The notes under the pieces are model-generated. The model did no database searches. It worked only from the letters and a program-made list of their open reading frames with translations, and was not told the origin of the DNA. Below are positions 28,556-38,178 of a DNA stretch of 64,000 nt, in pieces (position 1 is the stretch's first letter; each line of letters starts with the position of its first letter). A program made the position numbers and the translations under genes. Origin of the DNA: Rothia sp. SD9660Na (GTDB lineage: Bacteria; Actinomycetota; Actinomycetes; Actinomycetales; Micrococcaceae); assembly GCF_030064065.1 (NCBI RefSeq), contig NZ_CP125946.1, positions 1,302,001-1,366,000 of the forward strand. The letters run 5' to 3'.

Positions 28556-31429
28556 CTAGAGCATCTCAGCGAGGAAGCGGCCGGTGTGAGATTCTGGAAC
28601 GGTTGCCAGCTGCTCGGGGGTACCTGTTGCCAGCACGGTGCCACCGCCATCGCCGCCTTCGGGGCCCATGTCAATGAGCCAGTCGGCGCTCTTGATGACA
28701 TCGAGGTTGTGCTCGATGGTAATGACGGTGTTGCCCTTATCAACCAGGCCCTGCACCACCCCAAGAAGCTTGCGGATATCTTCAAAGTGCAGGCCGGTGG
28801 TGGGCTCATCGAGCACGTAGATGGAACGGCCGTTAGAGCGCTTTTGCAGTTCGGTAGCCAGCTTGACGCGCTGGGCTTCACCGCCGGAGAGGGTGGTCGC
28901 TGACTGGCCCAGACGCACGTATCCGAGGCCCACGTCCACCAGGGTGTCGAGATAGCGCGAAATCTTGGTGAAGGCGGCGAAGAATTCGGCGGCTTCAGAG
29001 ACCGGCATTTCAAGGACGTCGGCAATAGTCTTGCCCTTGTAGTGCACTTCGAGGGTCTCGCGGTTGTAGCGCTTGCCCTTGCAGACCTCACAGGGCACGT
29101 AGACATCGGGCAGGAAGTTCATCTCAATCTTGAGGGTGCCGTCGCCCGAGCAGGCTTCGCAGCGTCCGCCCTTGACGTTGAAGGAGAAACGACCGGGCTG
29201 GTAGCCGCGCATCTTGGCTTCGGTGGTTTCTGCAAAGAGCTTGCGGATGTGGTCAAAGACGCCGGTGTAGGTCGCCGGGTTTGAACGCGGGGTGCGGCCG
29301 ATGGGTGACTGGTCCACGTGGATAATCTTGTCGAGGTGTTCCAGGCCGGTAATGGTCTTGTGACGGCCCGGCACCTGCTTGGCCCCGTTGAGCTTATTTG
29401 CCAGAGAGGTGTAGAGAATATCGTTGACCAGGGTGGACTTGCCCGAACCGGAGACGCCGGTGACAGCGGTGAGTACGCCCAGGGGGAACTCAACGTCCAC
29501 GTTCTTGAGGTTGTTTTCGCGGGCCCCAATGACCTTGATGGTGCGCTTGGGGTCAACCGGACGGCGGGTGGCAGGCACCGTGATAGCGCGGCGTCCGGCC
29601 ATGTAGTCACCGGTCACGGAGTTTTTATTCTCAAGGAGCTCGGCGAAGGTACCCGAGTGCACAATCTGCCCGCCGTGCTCGCCAGCGCCGGGGCCAACGT
29701 CTACGATCCAGTCGGCTTCCTTCATGGTGTCTTCGTCGTGTTCCACCACGATCAGGGTGTTGCCCATGTCGCGCAGCTTGGTGAGGGTTTCAATCAGGCG
29801 GCGGTTATCGCGCTGGTGCAGGCCGATGGAGGGCTCGTCCAGCACGTAGAGCACGCCCACCAGGCCGGAGCCAATCTGGGTTGCCAGGCGAATACGCTGG
29901 GCCTCACCGCCCGAGAGGGTACCCGCCGAGCGAGCCAGGTTCAGGTAGTCCAGGCCCACATCGAGCAGGAACTGCAGACGGGCATCAATTTCTTTGAGCA
30001 CCAGCTCAGCAATCTTAGCCTCGCGCTCACTCAGGGTCAGCGAGCGCATGAAGGTGAGGGCTTCGCGCATAGGCATGTCGGTGACGTCGGCAATCGACTT
30101 GCCGCCGACGGTGACGGCCAGGATGGTGGGGTTGAGGCGGGCGCCGTTGCAGGAGGTGCAGGCGACCTTGCGCATGTACTGTTCGTAGCGGTCTTTTGAC
30201 CAGTCTGATTCGGTTTCTTCGTACTTGCGTTTGATGTAGGCGCTGGCGCCCTCGAAGCCGGAGGTGTAGCGGCGTTCGCGGCCGAAGCGGTTTTTGTAGG
30301 CGACGGTGACCTTGTAGTCTTTGCCGTTCAGGATAGCTTTTTTGACCTTGGCGGGAAGGTCTTTGAAGGGGGTGGCAAGGTCGAAGTCGAGTTCGTCGGC
30401 AAGACCGGCGAGCAGGCGCAGCCAGTATTCGCTGGTGGCCTTGCCGGTGGCCCAGGGGGCGACGGCGCCCTCGGCCAGGGAGAGGTCGGGGTTGGGCACG
30501 ATTAGGTCGGTGTCTACTTCAAGGGTGGAGCCGATGCCATCGCAGGCGGCGCAAGCGCCGAAGGGTGAGTTGAAGGAGAAGGCACGGGGCTCTACCTCGG
30601 TGACGGCTAGGGGGTGGCCGTTGGGGCAGGCTAAGTTTTCGCTGAAGGAGCGGGTGCGGCCTGGTGCGTCGACGTCCTCGTCCACGAAGTCGATGAGAAC
30701 CTTGCCGTCGGCGAGCCCCAGCGCGGTTTCGACGGAGTCGGTCAGGCGCTGGTGGACGCTCTCCTTGGTGGCGATGCGGTCAACGACGACCTCGATGGTG
30801 TGCTTGTACTGCTTTTCGAGTTTGGGCGGGTCGGTGAGCTGGATGACCTCGCCGTCCACGCGGGCACGGGCGTAGCCGGCGGTGGAGAGTTCTTTGAAGA
30901 GGTCGACGAACTCGCCCTTGCGGGCTGAGACAACGGGGGCGAGCACCTGCAGGCGGGTTTTCTCGGGGTAGTCCATGAGGGTGTCAACGATTTGCTGAGG
31001 GGACTGCTTGGAGATTTCCTCGCCGCATTCGGGGCAGTGGGGGTGGCCCACGCGCGCCCAGAGCAGGCGCATGTAGTCGTAGATTTCGGTGATGGTGCCG
31101 ACGGTTGAGCGCGGGTTCTTGGAGGTAGATTTCTGGTCGATGGAGACGGCCGGTGAAAGGCCCTCGATGAAGTCTACGTCGGGTTTGTCGACCTGGCCCA
31201 GGAACATGCGGGCGTAGGAGGAGAGGGATTCGACGTAGCGGCGCTGGCCTTCTGCGAAGATGGTGTCGAAGGCCAGGGAGGATTTGCCGGAGCCGGAGAG
31301 GCCGGTGAAGACGACCATGGCGTCGCGGGGGATGTCGAGGTCGACGTTTTTGAGGTTGTTTTCGCGGGCGCCCTGCACACGGATATGGGTGAGGTCGTTG
31401 CCGGTGGGTTGTGTGGCTGAGCCTGCCAT
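28556..31429 (-). CDS. uvrA: Excinuclease ABC subunit A
   Basis: 957 aa. Damage-recognition ATPase of nucleotide excision repair. Two ABC modules: Walker [16 protein letters not shown] (about 43-57) and [15 protein letters not shown] (about 655-669), signatures [17 protein letters not shown] and [16 protein letters not shown]. Zinc-binding sites: an N-terminal one with CPNGHP and CAACDG, and a C-terminal CEACSGDG ... CEVCKG. ATG 31429. A LexA-like box lies 25-40 bp upstream. Confidence 0.98.
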   Translation of the reverse strand: MAGSATQPTGNDLTHIRVQGARENNLKNVDLDIPRDAMVVFTGLSGSGKSSLAFDTIFAEGQRRYVESLSSYARMFLGQVDKPDVDFIEGLSPAVSIDQKSTSKNPRSTVGTITEIYDYMRLLWARVGHPHCPECGEEISKQSPQQIVDTLMDYPEKTRLQVLAPVVSARKGEFVDLFKELSTAGYARARVDGEVIQLTDPPKLEKQYKHTIEVVVDRIATKESVHQRLTDSVETALGLADGKVLIDFVDEDVDAPGRTRSFSENLACPNGHPLAVTEVEPRAFSFNSPFGACAACDGIGSTLEVDTDLIVPNPDLSLAEGAVAPWATGKATSEYWLRLLAGLADELDFDLATPFKDLPAKVKKAILNGKDYKVTVAYKNRFGRERRYTSGFEGASAYIKRKYEETESDWSKDRYEQYMRKVACTSCNGARLNPTILAVTVGGKSIADVTDMPMREALTFMRSLTLSEREAKIAELVLKEIDARLQFLLDVGLDYLNLARSAGTLSGGEAQRIRLATQIGSGLVGVLYVLDEPSIGLHQRDNRRLIETLTKLRDMGNTLIVVEHDEDTMKEADWIVDVGPGAGEHGGQIVHSGTFAELLENKNSVTGDYMAGRRAITVPATRRPVDPKRTIKVIGARENNLKNVDVEFPLGVLTAVTGVSGSGKSTLVNDILYTSLANKLNGAKQVPGRHKTITGLEHLDKIIHVDQSPIGRTPRSNPATYTGVFDHIRKLFAETTEAKMRGYQPGRFSFNVKGGRCEACSGDGTLKIEMNFLPDVYVPCEVCKGKRYNRETLEVHYKGKTIADVLEMPVSEAAEFFAAFTKISRYLDTLVDVGLGYVRLGQSATTLSGGEAQRVKLATELQKRSNGRSIYVLDEPTTGLHFEDIRKLLGVVQGLVDKGNTVITIEHNLDVIKSADWLIDMGPEGGDGGGTVLATGTPEQLATVPESHTGRFLAEML

Positions 31430-31453
31430 GAGTCACCTATCTAAGAGAATGTT

Positions 31454-31469
31454 TCGAAGATATATTCTA
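31454..31469 (-). promoter_or_regulatory. Candidate LexA (SOS) box overlapping the uvrA promoter
   Basis: On the minus strand, TAGAATATATCTTCGA matches 9 of 12 fixed positions of the actinobacterial SOS box TCGAAC-N4-GTTCGA. Its TAGAAT also makes a good -10, with TTTCAT 17 bp upstream as -35. It sits 25 bp before uvrA. Confidence 0.5.
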
Positions 31470-31510
31470 TAAGGTTTGCGTGAGCGATGAAAGCGCCTAG
31501 CCCCTCCCGG

Positions 31511-31566
31511 TTTGTACCACATCCTGCTCATTCTGAGGGCTTAAAACGGGCAGGGCGTGGTACAAA
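31511..31566. repeat. Cruciform-like inverted repeat between uvrA and the metallo-hydrolase gene
   Basis: TTTGTACCAC (31511-31520) pairs with GTGGTACAAA (31557-31566), and inside CCTGC (31523-31527) pairs with GCAGG (31550-31554). The genes on either side diverge, so this is not a terminator; an operator for the metallo-hydrolase gene is possible. Confidence 0.55.
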
Positions 31567-31593
31567 GGCGGGGTGAGTGCCTAGAATGGGGCC

Positions 31594-32313
31594 ATGAGTG
31601 ACCTAACCAATACCCTGATTTTTGAGTCCAACGCCCTGACCGTGCGATCCATTGCGGTATCGGAGATGGAAAACAACGTCTACCTGCTGACCCACCGGGC
31701 AAGCGGTGGGCAGGTGCTGATTGATGCCGCGGACGACTTTCCCGCCATCAACACCTTCGCCCAGCAGACTGCCGCCGCCGACTCCCCTGCTGCCCACGAC
31801 CGGCACGACCAGGCGGGGGCTGGCGTCCGCGCCCTGGTAACCACCCATTCCCACTGGGACCACATCCGAGCCCTGCCCGAGGCTGTTGAAGCCTGGGACC
31901 CGGCAACCTACTGCGGCGCCCCCGACGCTGAAGCTATCGCTAAGCAGGAAGGCATAGAGGTTGAAGAACACCTGGTGGGCGGCGAGCGCCTGACCTTAGC
32001 CGGCATTGAGCTTGAGGTGATTGCTCTGCGCGGGCATACCCCGGGTTCAATTGCCCTGGCCCTGCGGGTTCCTGGTGATGAAGGTGCGGACGCCGGTGAG
32101 CGGGTTCTGCTGTTCACCGGGGATTCGCTCTTCCCTGGCGGGGTGGGCAAGACCAACTCTCCCCAGGACTTTGAGCAGCTCTTTGCCGATGTGTCTGAGC
32201 GCATCTTCGGCTGCTTTGACGATAACACCCTGGTGCTACCGGGTCACGGGGATTCCACTACCTTGGGCAAGGAACGCCCCCACTTGCCGGAGTGGAAGGA
32301 GCGGGGCTGGTAA
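31594..32313 (+). CDS. MBL-fold metallo-hydrolase (glyoxalase II-like)
   Basis: 239 aa. The zinc motif is TTHSHWDHIRA (about 88-98), followed by GHTPGSIAL, the bridging Asp in LLFTGDSLFPGGVG and a final LPGHGDST. Family members hydrolyse thioesters or related substrates in the cytosol; substrate unknown. The ATG at 31594 lacks a strong ribosome site. An MBL gene next to uvrA is also the arrangement in mycobacteria and arthrobacters, so it belongs to the conserved backbone rather than the inserted region. Confidence 0.9.
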   Translation: MSDLTNTLIFESNALTVRSIAVSEMENNVYLLTHRASGGQVLIDAADDFPAINTFAQQTAAADSPAAHDRHDQAGAGVRALVTTHSHWDHIRALPEAVEAWDPATYCGAPDAEAIAKQEGIEVEEHLVGGERLTLAGIELEVIALRGHTPGSIALALRVPGDEGADAGERVLLFTGDSLFPGGVGKTNSPQDFEQLFADVSERIFGCFDDNTLVLPGHGDSTTLGKERPHLPEWKERGW

Positions 32314-32406
32314 GAGCCCCCTCTGGCAAGCCCGGTGGTGCCGTAATACAGAAGCTATACCTTGTCGCCCACCGGTCTACTTGTTAACATGAACCTTACA
32401 ACTGGT

Positions 32407-32498
32407 TTGGGGTGCCCCTACTGCCGATTCTTTACTGGCGGACAGGGGCTGAGAACACACCCACTGAACCTGCTCTAGTTAGAACTAGCGAAGGGAAA
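32407..32498 (+). ncRNA. TPP riboswitch (THI element)
   Basis: Conserved elements in order: GGGGTGCCCC at the 5' side, GGGGCTGAGAA after a variable P3 arm, ACCC, TGAACCTG, CTAGTTAGAACTAGCG and AAGGGAA. The last element is also the Shine-Dalgarno site of thiM (ATG 32502), so thiamine diphosphate binding should hide the ribosome site and repress translation. Controls thiM and the downstream fusion gene. Confidence 0.95.
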
Positions 32499-32501
32499 CC
32501 C

Positions 32502-33377
32502 ATGCAGGAGCATGCCCATATTTCTGCGCGCCTCGATGCGCCCTCTGACTCAAGCACCGCCGTCCTTGCAGCAATCACAGCGATGCGAGATACCACGCCT
32601 TTGGTGCAGTGCCTGACCAACACTGTGGTCAGTAACATTACCGCCAACGCCCTGCTGGCGGCGGGTGCTGCCCCGGCTATGTGCGATACGCCGGCTGAGT
32701 CCTACGATTTTGCTCAGATTGCTACCGGCGTGCTGGTCAACGGTGGCACCCCCAGCGCCGAACAATACGAGGGAATGCGACAGGCCATTGCCGGAGCCAA
32801 GGACGCGGGAACCCCCTGGGTGCTGGACCCCGTTGCAGCTGGCGCGCTCACAGCCCGCACCGACTTCTACAGGGAGGTAATGCAGCTCTCCCCCGCCGTG
32901 ATTCGAGGCAACGCCTCAGAGATTGGGGTATTAGCCGGTAGCGGTCGGGGCGGACGCGGGGTAGATGCAACCGATAAGGCCGAGGATGTACTCGCCGCAG
33001 CCCGCGTGCTCAGTCAGCAGACCGGTGCCACGGTTGCTATCAGCGGGGTGGTTGATTACATTGTCGCCGGCGACCGGGTAACGGCAGTAGAAGGCGGGCA
33101 CCCCACCATGGCGCAGGTGATTGGAACCGGTTGCTTCTTAGGAGCCCTGGTCGCTGCCTATGCCGGGGCAGCGCTGGCAGCAGGTCTAGACCGCCACGAT
33201 GCTGTGGTTGCCGCTCACGCCCATACGGCTGCTGCCGGTTCAGTTGCCGGTAGTCTTTATGCCACTAAGCCCGGCTCCTTCGCGGTCGCCTGGCTCGATG
33301 CCCTGGCCGAGCTGAGTGCTGAGCAGATTCTTGGGCGGGTCAGCCTGCGGGAGCTGAAAGCAGGTGGGCAGGCATGA
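32502..33377 (+). CDS. thiM: Hydroxyethylthiazole kinase
   Basis: 291 aa from ATG 32502; an upstream in-frame extension runs through the riboswitch and is not credible. Phosphorylates hydroxyethylthiazole for thiamine salvage. N-terminal PLVQCLTNTVVSNITANALLAAG, VLDPVAAGA, RGNASEI and the anion-hole GTGCFLGALVAAY are present. Its TGA overlaps the next ATG (ATGA). Confidence 0.95.
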   Translation: MQEHAHISARLDAPSDSSTAVLAAITAMRDTTPLVQCLTNTVVSNITANALLAAGAAPAMCDTPAESYDFAQIATGVLVNGGTPSAEQYEGMRQAIAGAKDAGTPWVLDPVAAGALTARTDFYREVMQLSPAVIRGNASEIGVLAGSGRGGRGVDATDKAEDVLAAARVLSQQTGATVAISGVVDYIVAGDRVTAVEGGHPTMAQVIGTGCFLGALVAAYAGAALAAGLDRHDAVVAAHAHTAAAGSVAGSLYATKPGSFAVAWLDALAELSAEQILGRVSLRELKAGGQA

Positions 33378-35587
33378 CTGTATCCCCTACCGAGCGTGCA
33401 TCCGTTGACTGGTCGCTCTACCTGGTCACAGACCCGTCCTTTCAGCCTGCCGAGCACCTGACCAACCACGTTCTGCGGGCCATCGAGGGCGGGGTCAGCG
33501 TGGTGCAGCTTCGCGATAAGCAGGCCAGTGACGAGCAGCTTGAAGTTCAGGCCCGGGCTCTGGCCCGCGCCGTGGGCGGACGGGTGCCAATTTTCGTCAA
33601 CGACCGGGTGCAGCTTGCTCTCTCGTTGGACCTGCACCTGCATATTGGGCAGTCCGATATGCCCTATGTTCAGGCCCGCCAGCTCCTGCCGGATCATTTG
33701 ATGATTGGCCTGTCGATTGAGAACCGCGACCAGCTAGAGAGCTGTATCGCAGAGTGCACAGCGACCGGGGTTCGGCTCCCCGATGTGGTGGGCCTGGGCC
33801 CGCTGGTTGAAACACCCACCAAGCCCGATGCGGCACCAGCTCTGGGGATTGCGGGTATCACCGCGCTAGCCCAACGGGCGGCAGAGGCGGGCATCGCGAG
33901 CGTAGCCATCGGCGGCATCCAGCTTGATAACGCGGCCGAACTTACTGCCACCGGGGTCAACGGAATCTGCGTGGTCTCTGCCCTCATGGGGGCATCTGAG
34001 CCGGAGCTAACCGCTGCTCGGTTACGCGGGCTTTTTACAGCAAAGGGCTACCAAAGTTCCCGCTCCGTCCCCAATATTCTGTCTATCGCAGGCACCGACC
34101 CCAGCGGTGGGGCAGGTGCTTCAGCTGACCTCAAATCCATTGCGGCAGCAGGCGGCTACGGCATGAGTGCTATCACCGCCCTGGTCGCCCAAAATACCCT
34201 GGGGGTCCGGGCCATTGAGATTCCGCCCACCGACTTTTTACGGGCCCAGCTTGATGCGGTGAGTGACGATGTGCGTATCGACGCCGTAAAAATTGGCATG
34301 CTGGGGTCGGTAGACCTCATCGATACGGTGACCACCTGGCTCGACGATAACCCCCAGCAGGTTGTGGTCCTTGACCCGGTGATGATTGCTACCAGCGGCG
34401 ACCGGCTTTTAGAACCTGCCGCAGAAGAGGCCCTGCGCAGCTTTTCCCGCCGTGCTACTGTGCTTACCCCCAATACCCCGGAACTTGCGATTCTAGCCCA
34501 GGAGCAGCCACCGGCCACCTGGGATGAGGCCTGCCAGATGGCCCAGCGGGTTGCTACCCGGTACGGGGCAGCCGTGATCGTCAAGAGTGGCCACCTGACC
34601 GGCTCCGAGGCAGGGAACGCGGTGGTCACAGCTGACGGGGTACAGGCGGTCTTTAGTAGGCAGCGCCTTGCGACCGCTAACACGCACGGCACGGGCTGTT
34701 CCCTATCGTCCGCGCTGGCCACCCGCCTGGGGGCGGGTGACAGCCTCGAGGAGGCCCTCTCCTGGGTCATCGCCTGGCTGCACGGGGCTATCGCCACCAG
34801 CGGCCGCTTACAGGTGGGAGCCGGTCACGGCCCGGTTAACCACTTCTGGAACCTCTGGGCTGGCTCGGCGGCTGCCGATGCCACCCCGATTCCCCTGGGT
34901 GCTTTTGCGGACGCCGCCGCCCCGGCTCCCCTGATTCCGGCAGCTGGCCCACACACGGCTACCCTCTGGGAAATGACCGGCGGCCTCTGGGAGCGCATCA
35001 CGGCCCTGCCCTTCATCCGCCAGCTAGCCGATGGAACGCTGCCGGCCGAGGATTTCACTTTCTACCAGGATCAAGATGCCCTCTACCTGCGGGAATACTC
35101 ACGGGCCCTGGCCCTCTTGAGCGCCAAGGCTCCCACCTCCGAGCAGCAGGTTTTCTGGGCGCGCGGGGCAGCAGAATGCATCACGGTAGAGTCCCTACTC
35201 CACGGGAGCTGGCTGGGCTCTGACTACGTTTCGGCAGGCCCGTCCCCGGTCACACGAGCCTACACCGACTTCCTGACAGCCTCAGCCGGCGTGCAGGACT
35301 ACGCTATCGCTGCCGCGGCCGTACTCCCCTGCTACTGGCTCTATGCAGAAATCGGTGAGCTTCTCGCCGCCTCCAACACGCCCGATCACCCCTACACCGC
35401 CTGGTTAAGCATGTACGGGTCAGCAGATTTTAGGGCCTCGGTCGAGCAGGCCCTCAGCTACGTGGAGGCAGCTCTCGAAGATGCCCCACCGCGCGTCCGC
35501 TCCCTCGCGGCACAGGCCTACCAGCAGGCGTCCACCCATGAACTGCATTTCTTCGACCAGGCTCACCGCCGCACCCTTTCTGTTTGA
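33374..35587 (+). CDS. Trifunctional ThiE-ThiD-TenA fusion
   Basis: 737 aa with three domains. Residues 1-225: ThiE thiamine-phosphate synthase (YLVTDPSF, VVQLRDKQAS, FVNDRVQLAL, HIGQSD, SVAIGGI). Residues 234-495: ThiD HMP(-P) kinase (ILSIAGTDPSGGAGASADLK, VLDPVMIATSG, HGTGCSLSSA). Residues 525-737: TenA/Thi-4, with Cys653 in LPCYWLYAEIG as probable nucleophile and Glu723 in THELHFFDQAH. Together the parts recover pyrimidine from damaged thiamine, phosphorylate it, and join it to thiazole phosphate. No thiC or thiG is nearby, so salvage is the theme. Starts in the thiM stop codon; shares the TPP riboswitch. Confidence 0.95.
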   Translation: MTVSPTERASVDWSLYLVTDPSFQPAEHLTNHVLRAIEGGVSVVQLRDKQASDEQLEVQARALARAVGGRVPIFVNDRVQLALSLDLHLHIGQSDMPYVQARQLLPDHLMIGLSIENRDQLESCIAECTATGVRLPDVVGLGPLVETPTKPDAAPALGIAGITALAQRAAEAGIASVAIGGIQLDNAAELTATGVNGICVVSALMGASEPELTAARLRGLFTAKGYQSSRSVPNILSIAGTDPSGGAGASADLKSIAAAGGYGMSAITALVAQNTLGVRAIEIPPTDFLRAQLDAVSDDVRIDAVKIGMLGSVDLIDTVTTWLDDNPQQVVVLDPVMIATSGDRLLEPAAEEALRSFSRRATVLTPNTPELAILAQEQPPATWDEACQMAQRVATRYGAAVIVKSGHLTGSEAGNAVVTADGVQAVFSRQRLATANTHGTGCSLSSALATRLGAGDSLEEALSWVIAWLHGAIATSGRLQVGAGHGPVNHFWNLWAGSAAADATPIPLGAFADAAAPAPLIPAAGPHTATLWEMTGGLWERITALPFIRQLADGTLPAEDFTFYQDQDALYLREYSRALALLSAKAPTSEQQVFWARGAAECITVESLLHGSWLGSDYVSAGPSPVTRAYTDFLTASAGVQDYAIAAAAVLPCYWLYAEIGELLAASNTPDHPYTAWLSMYGSADFRASVEQALSYVEAALEDAPPRVRSLAAQAYQQASTHELHFFDQAHRRTLSV

Positions 35588-35701
35588 CAGCCCCAAGCCA
35601 GGGGCGGATGATGTCTATGAGCCCTGTCATAGTCCAAGCCCTAACTCAAGCACGACAGTGCCAGGGGCAGGCAGGGATACGAACCGACAGAAAGAAGTGA
35701 G

Positions 35702-37414
35702 ATGACCGCCCAAGCAAACCCTGGAGCCCATCAGCAAGCCCTCGATGCCTTTAAAGACATCGTTGGTGCTGAGCATGTGCTCACCGCAGAGCACGCAACA
35801 GCCCCCTTCAGTAAGGGCTACCGCTTTGGCGGCGGGCCTCTCTTTGCGGTGCTGCGCCCCACAACCCTCGTGCAGATGTGGAAGGCTCTACAGGTTTGCG
35901 TCGATCACAACTTTATGGTGATCCCCCAGGCCTCCAACACCGGTCTAACCGGCGGGTCTGGCCCGGGCTTCCAGGACTACGACCGACCCATCGTACTCAT
36001 CTCAACCCACCTGATTAACCAGGTGCACCTGATTAACGATGCCCGTGAGGCTATATCCCTGGCCGGCGCTACCCTGACCCACTTGACTGAAGAACTCGCC
36101 CCGCACAACCGCGAGCCGCACTCAGTTATCGGGTCCACCTCCATCGGTGCTTCGGTCATCGGCGGCATCGCCAACAATTCCGGTGGTAGCCAGATCCGTA
36201 AAGGTCCGGCCTTCACCCGCGAAGCTATCTACGCCCGCGTCACCGAAGAAGGTAAGGTCGAGCTCATTAACCACTTGGGCATTTCCCTGGGTGAGGACCC
36301 CGAAGTTGCCCTCGATAAGCTACAGCGCGGCGCATGGTCGGCGGACGATGTCACCCCTGCCCCCGCCGACACCAGCGAGACCGAATACGCGGCCCATCTG
36401 CGCAAGATGGAGCCCACCCCCGCCCGCTACAACTCCAACCCCGAGTACCTGTTTGAGGCGTCCGGATCCGCTGGCAAAATCATGGTCTTTGCCGTGCGAA
36501 CCCGCACCTTCCCGCTCGAAAAGAACCCCGCCATGTTCTACATCGGCACCCACAACCCCCGCGAGCTCGAAGAAATCCGCCGCATCTTCCTCGAAGCCGA
36601 CATGCCCCTGCCCATCTCGGGTGAGTACATGGGCCGTAGCGCCTTCGACCTGGCAGAAAAGTACGGCAAAGACACCTTCGTCTTCCTCAAGTACATGAGC
36701 TCTGCTCTGCAGACCCGCATGTTTGCCTTCAAGACCTGGGCTAACGGGGTCTTCGGCAAGGTTCCAGGTATCGGCCCCACCTTCGCAGACACCGTCTCCC
36801 AGCGTATCTTTGACCTGGTCCCCAGCCAGCTGCCCAAGCGTATGCTGGACTACCGCGACCGCTTCGAACACCACCTGCTGCTCACCGTCAGCGAGGCCCA
36901 GAAGCAGGCGACCGAAACCATGCTCAAGGACTTCTTTGCGGCGCCCGAGCACGAGGGCGATTTCTTCATCTGCACGGCGGACGAAGCACAGAGCGCCAAC
37001 CTCAACCGCTTTGGCGCTGCCAGCGCCGCCACCCGCTACGCCAGCATGAAGCGCAAGGAGCTGGGCGAACTCATTCCCATCGATGTTGCCCTGCGCCGCG
37101 ATGACTGGGACTGGCTAGAGGTACTGCCCCCTGAAATTGCTAGCCAGCTGGATGTTACCGCCTACTACGGCCACTTCTTCTGCCACGTCATGCACCAGGA
37201 CTACGTCGCCAAGAAGGGTGTTGACCCCCATAAGCTGCACGATGATATCCAGGAGCTGCTTGAGGCCCGCGGCGCCAAACTGCCGGCTGAGCACAACTAT
37301 GGGCGCCTCTACCACATGCCCGAGGCTATGGTGGAACACTTTAAGCAGCTTGACCCCACCAACACTTTCAACGCCGGCATCGGTGGCACCTCCCCCAAGA
37401 AGGACTGGGCCTAG
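35702..37414 (+). CDS. dld: Quinone-dependent D-lactate dehydrogenase (Dld type)
   Basis: 570 aa, matching E. coli Dld. FAD-binding PCMH domain at the N-terminus: MVIPQASNTGLTGGSGPG (about 73-90), then GSTSIGASVIGGIANNSGGS for pyrophosphate binding. The C-terminal cap and membrane-binding domain holds AEHNYGRLYHMPEAMVEHFK and the end PTNTFNAGIGGTSP. Oxidises D-lactate to pyruvate at the membrane and passes electrons to quinone. The ATG at 35702 follows AAAGAAG. Monocistronic; nothing after it but pseudogene sequence. Confidence 0.95.
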   Translation: MTAQANPGAHQQALDAFKDIVGAEHVLTAEHATAPFSKGYRFGGGPLFAVLRPTTLVQMWKALQVCVDHNFMVIPQASNTGLTGGSGPGFQDYDRPIVLISTHLINQVHLINDAREAISLAGATLTHLTEELAPHNREPHSVIGSTSIGASVIGGIANNSGGSQIRKGPAFTREAIYARVTEEGKVELINHLGISLGEDPEVALDKLQRGAWSADDVTPAPADTSETEYAAHLRKMEPTPARYNSNPEYLFEASGSAGKIMVFAVRTRTFPLEKNPAMFYIGTHNPRELEEIRRIFLEADMPLPISGEYMGRSAFDLAEKYGKDTFVFLKYMSSALQTRMFAFKTWANGVFGKVPGIGPTFADTVSQRIFDLVPSQLPKRMLDYRDRFEHHLLLTVSEAQKQATETMLKDFFAAPEHEGDFFICTADEAQSANLNRFGAASAATRYASMKRKELGELIPIDVALRRDDWDWLEVLPPEIASQLDVTAYYGHFFCHVMHQDYVAKKGVDPHKLHDDIQELLEARGAKLPAEHNYGRLYHMPEAMVEHFKQLDPTNTFNAGIGGTSPKKDWA

Positions 37415-37574
37415 TTGCCGTTTATCTGCCTGTAGGCGGGGAGCAGGTTCATCCTAATGGCTGATTGCTTAAGACAGGTGTGAGACTACACTGGTTTTTA
37501 CAGACACATGAAAACCATTCTCACCAGGTTCGGTCTGTTGCCCGCGCGGGATCGGGGGGCGTCCTCCCCCCGTG

Positions 37575-37742
37575 ATGTGCGAGTCGGACTCTGAAGTCGC
37601 CGCCGTGCAGCTTGCCGAATGCGCCGCCGGCTCAGAGATTGCCAACTACATGGGAACCTCCCAGGTGGCCCGCGATATGGAGCTGCTCCGTTCCCTGGCC
37701 GGGGGCGAGCGCCTGGATTACCTGGGCTACTCTCTTCCCTGA
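37575..37742 (+). pseudogene. Fragment of a TAP/SlpE-like alpha/beta hydrolase
   Basis: 55 codons ending in TGA 37740-37742. The part CAAGSEIANYMGTSQVARDM and the following ELLRSLAGGERLDYLGYS is the stretch just before the nucleophile elbow of tripeptidyl-aminopeptidase-type exported hydrolases, whose usual next residues are YGT. The frame breaks exactly there, so both ends of the gene are missing. A GC hairpin with a GCGTCC core lies just upstream (about 37551-37571). Confidence 0.7.
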
Positions 37743-38031
37743 GAAGGCAGGACGCAAGGAAGCGGTAGATACCCTAGCTCAGATGATTGTGCATAACAGC
37801 GCTGAGATTGATACGGCCGGGCAGCTGGTGGTTTGCCCATCCATGCCTAAGACTCCAGATCTTGAAGCCCTGCCGGCTCATATGAAGGAGGTGGGTGTTC
37901 CCGAGTTCATTGGCGGCCCTGAGAATACCGATGAGGTGCTGGCTGAGTTTACCGAGTTCGACTGCGCGGTCTTGCCCGCAACCGGCACCGATATCACGAC
38001 ATCTTTCGACGCTTCGAAGGTTTTCAACTGA
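37743..38031 (+). pseudogene. Second decayed reading frame, unrecognised
   Basis: Protein-like frame in a different phase from the hydrolase fragment, starting about AGRKEAVDTLAQMIVHNSAE and ending VLPATGTDITTSFDASKVFN at TGA 38029-38031. Codon use is gene-like but there is no start or ribosome site, and the residues just before it come from frame-shifted hydrolase sequence. It looks like the 3' end of an unrelated gene fused by deletion. A further short frame-shifted piece (DLLVIDITGDHA) continues to about 38100. Confidence 0.45.
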
Positions 38032-38098
38032 CCTGCTGGTCATTGACATTACCGGTGACCACGCCCCCCGAACAGCAGTAACCTCGCGCTTAAGGAAC

Positions 38099-38163
38099 TA
38101 GGTACCATCTACATCAGAAAAACCCACCAGTCACGTGGGTTTTTCTGATGTAGATGGTACCTA
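38099..38163. terminator. 28-bp perfect hairpin, terminator of fhs and the pseudogene side
   Basis: TAGGTACCATCTACATCAGA and the next 8 bases (38099-38126) pair without mismatch with the complementary arm at 38136-38163, loop 9 nt. The stem includes AAAAACCCA/TGGGTTTTT, so T runs lie within the stem and it can work in both directions. Much longer than an ordinary terminator stem. Confidence 0.85.
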
Positions 38164-38178
38164 CCTGTTTAAGGCGAT

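Noticed and set aside
29318..30199. 293-aa antisense frame within uvrA
   Set aside because: Complementary to conserved uvrA sequence, with no start signal or recognisable domain.
32412..32501. N-terminal extension of thiM
   Set aside because: Would translate through the TPP aptamer; the real start has the riboswitch-controlled ribosome site.
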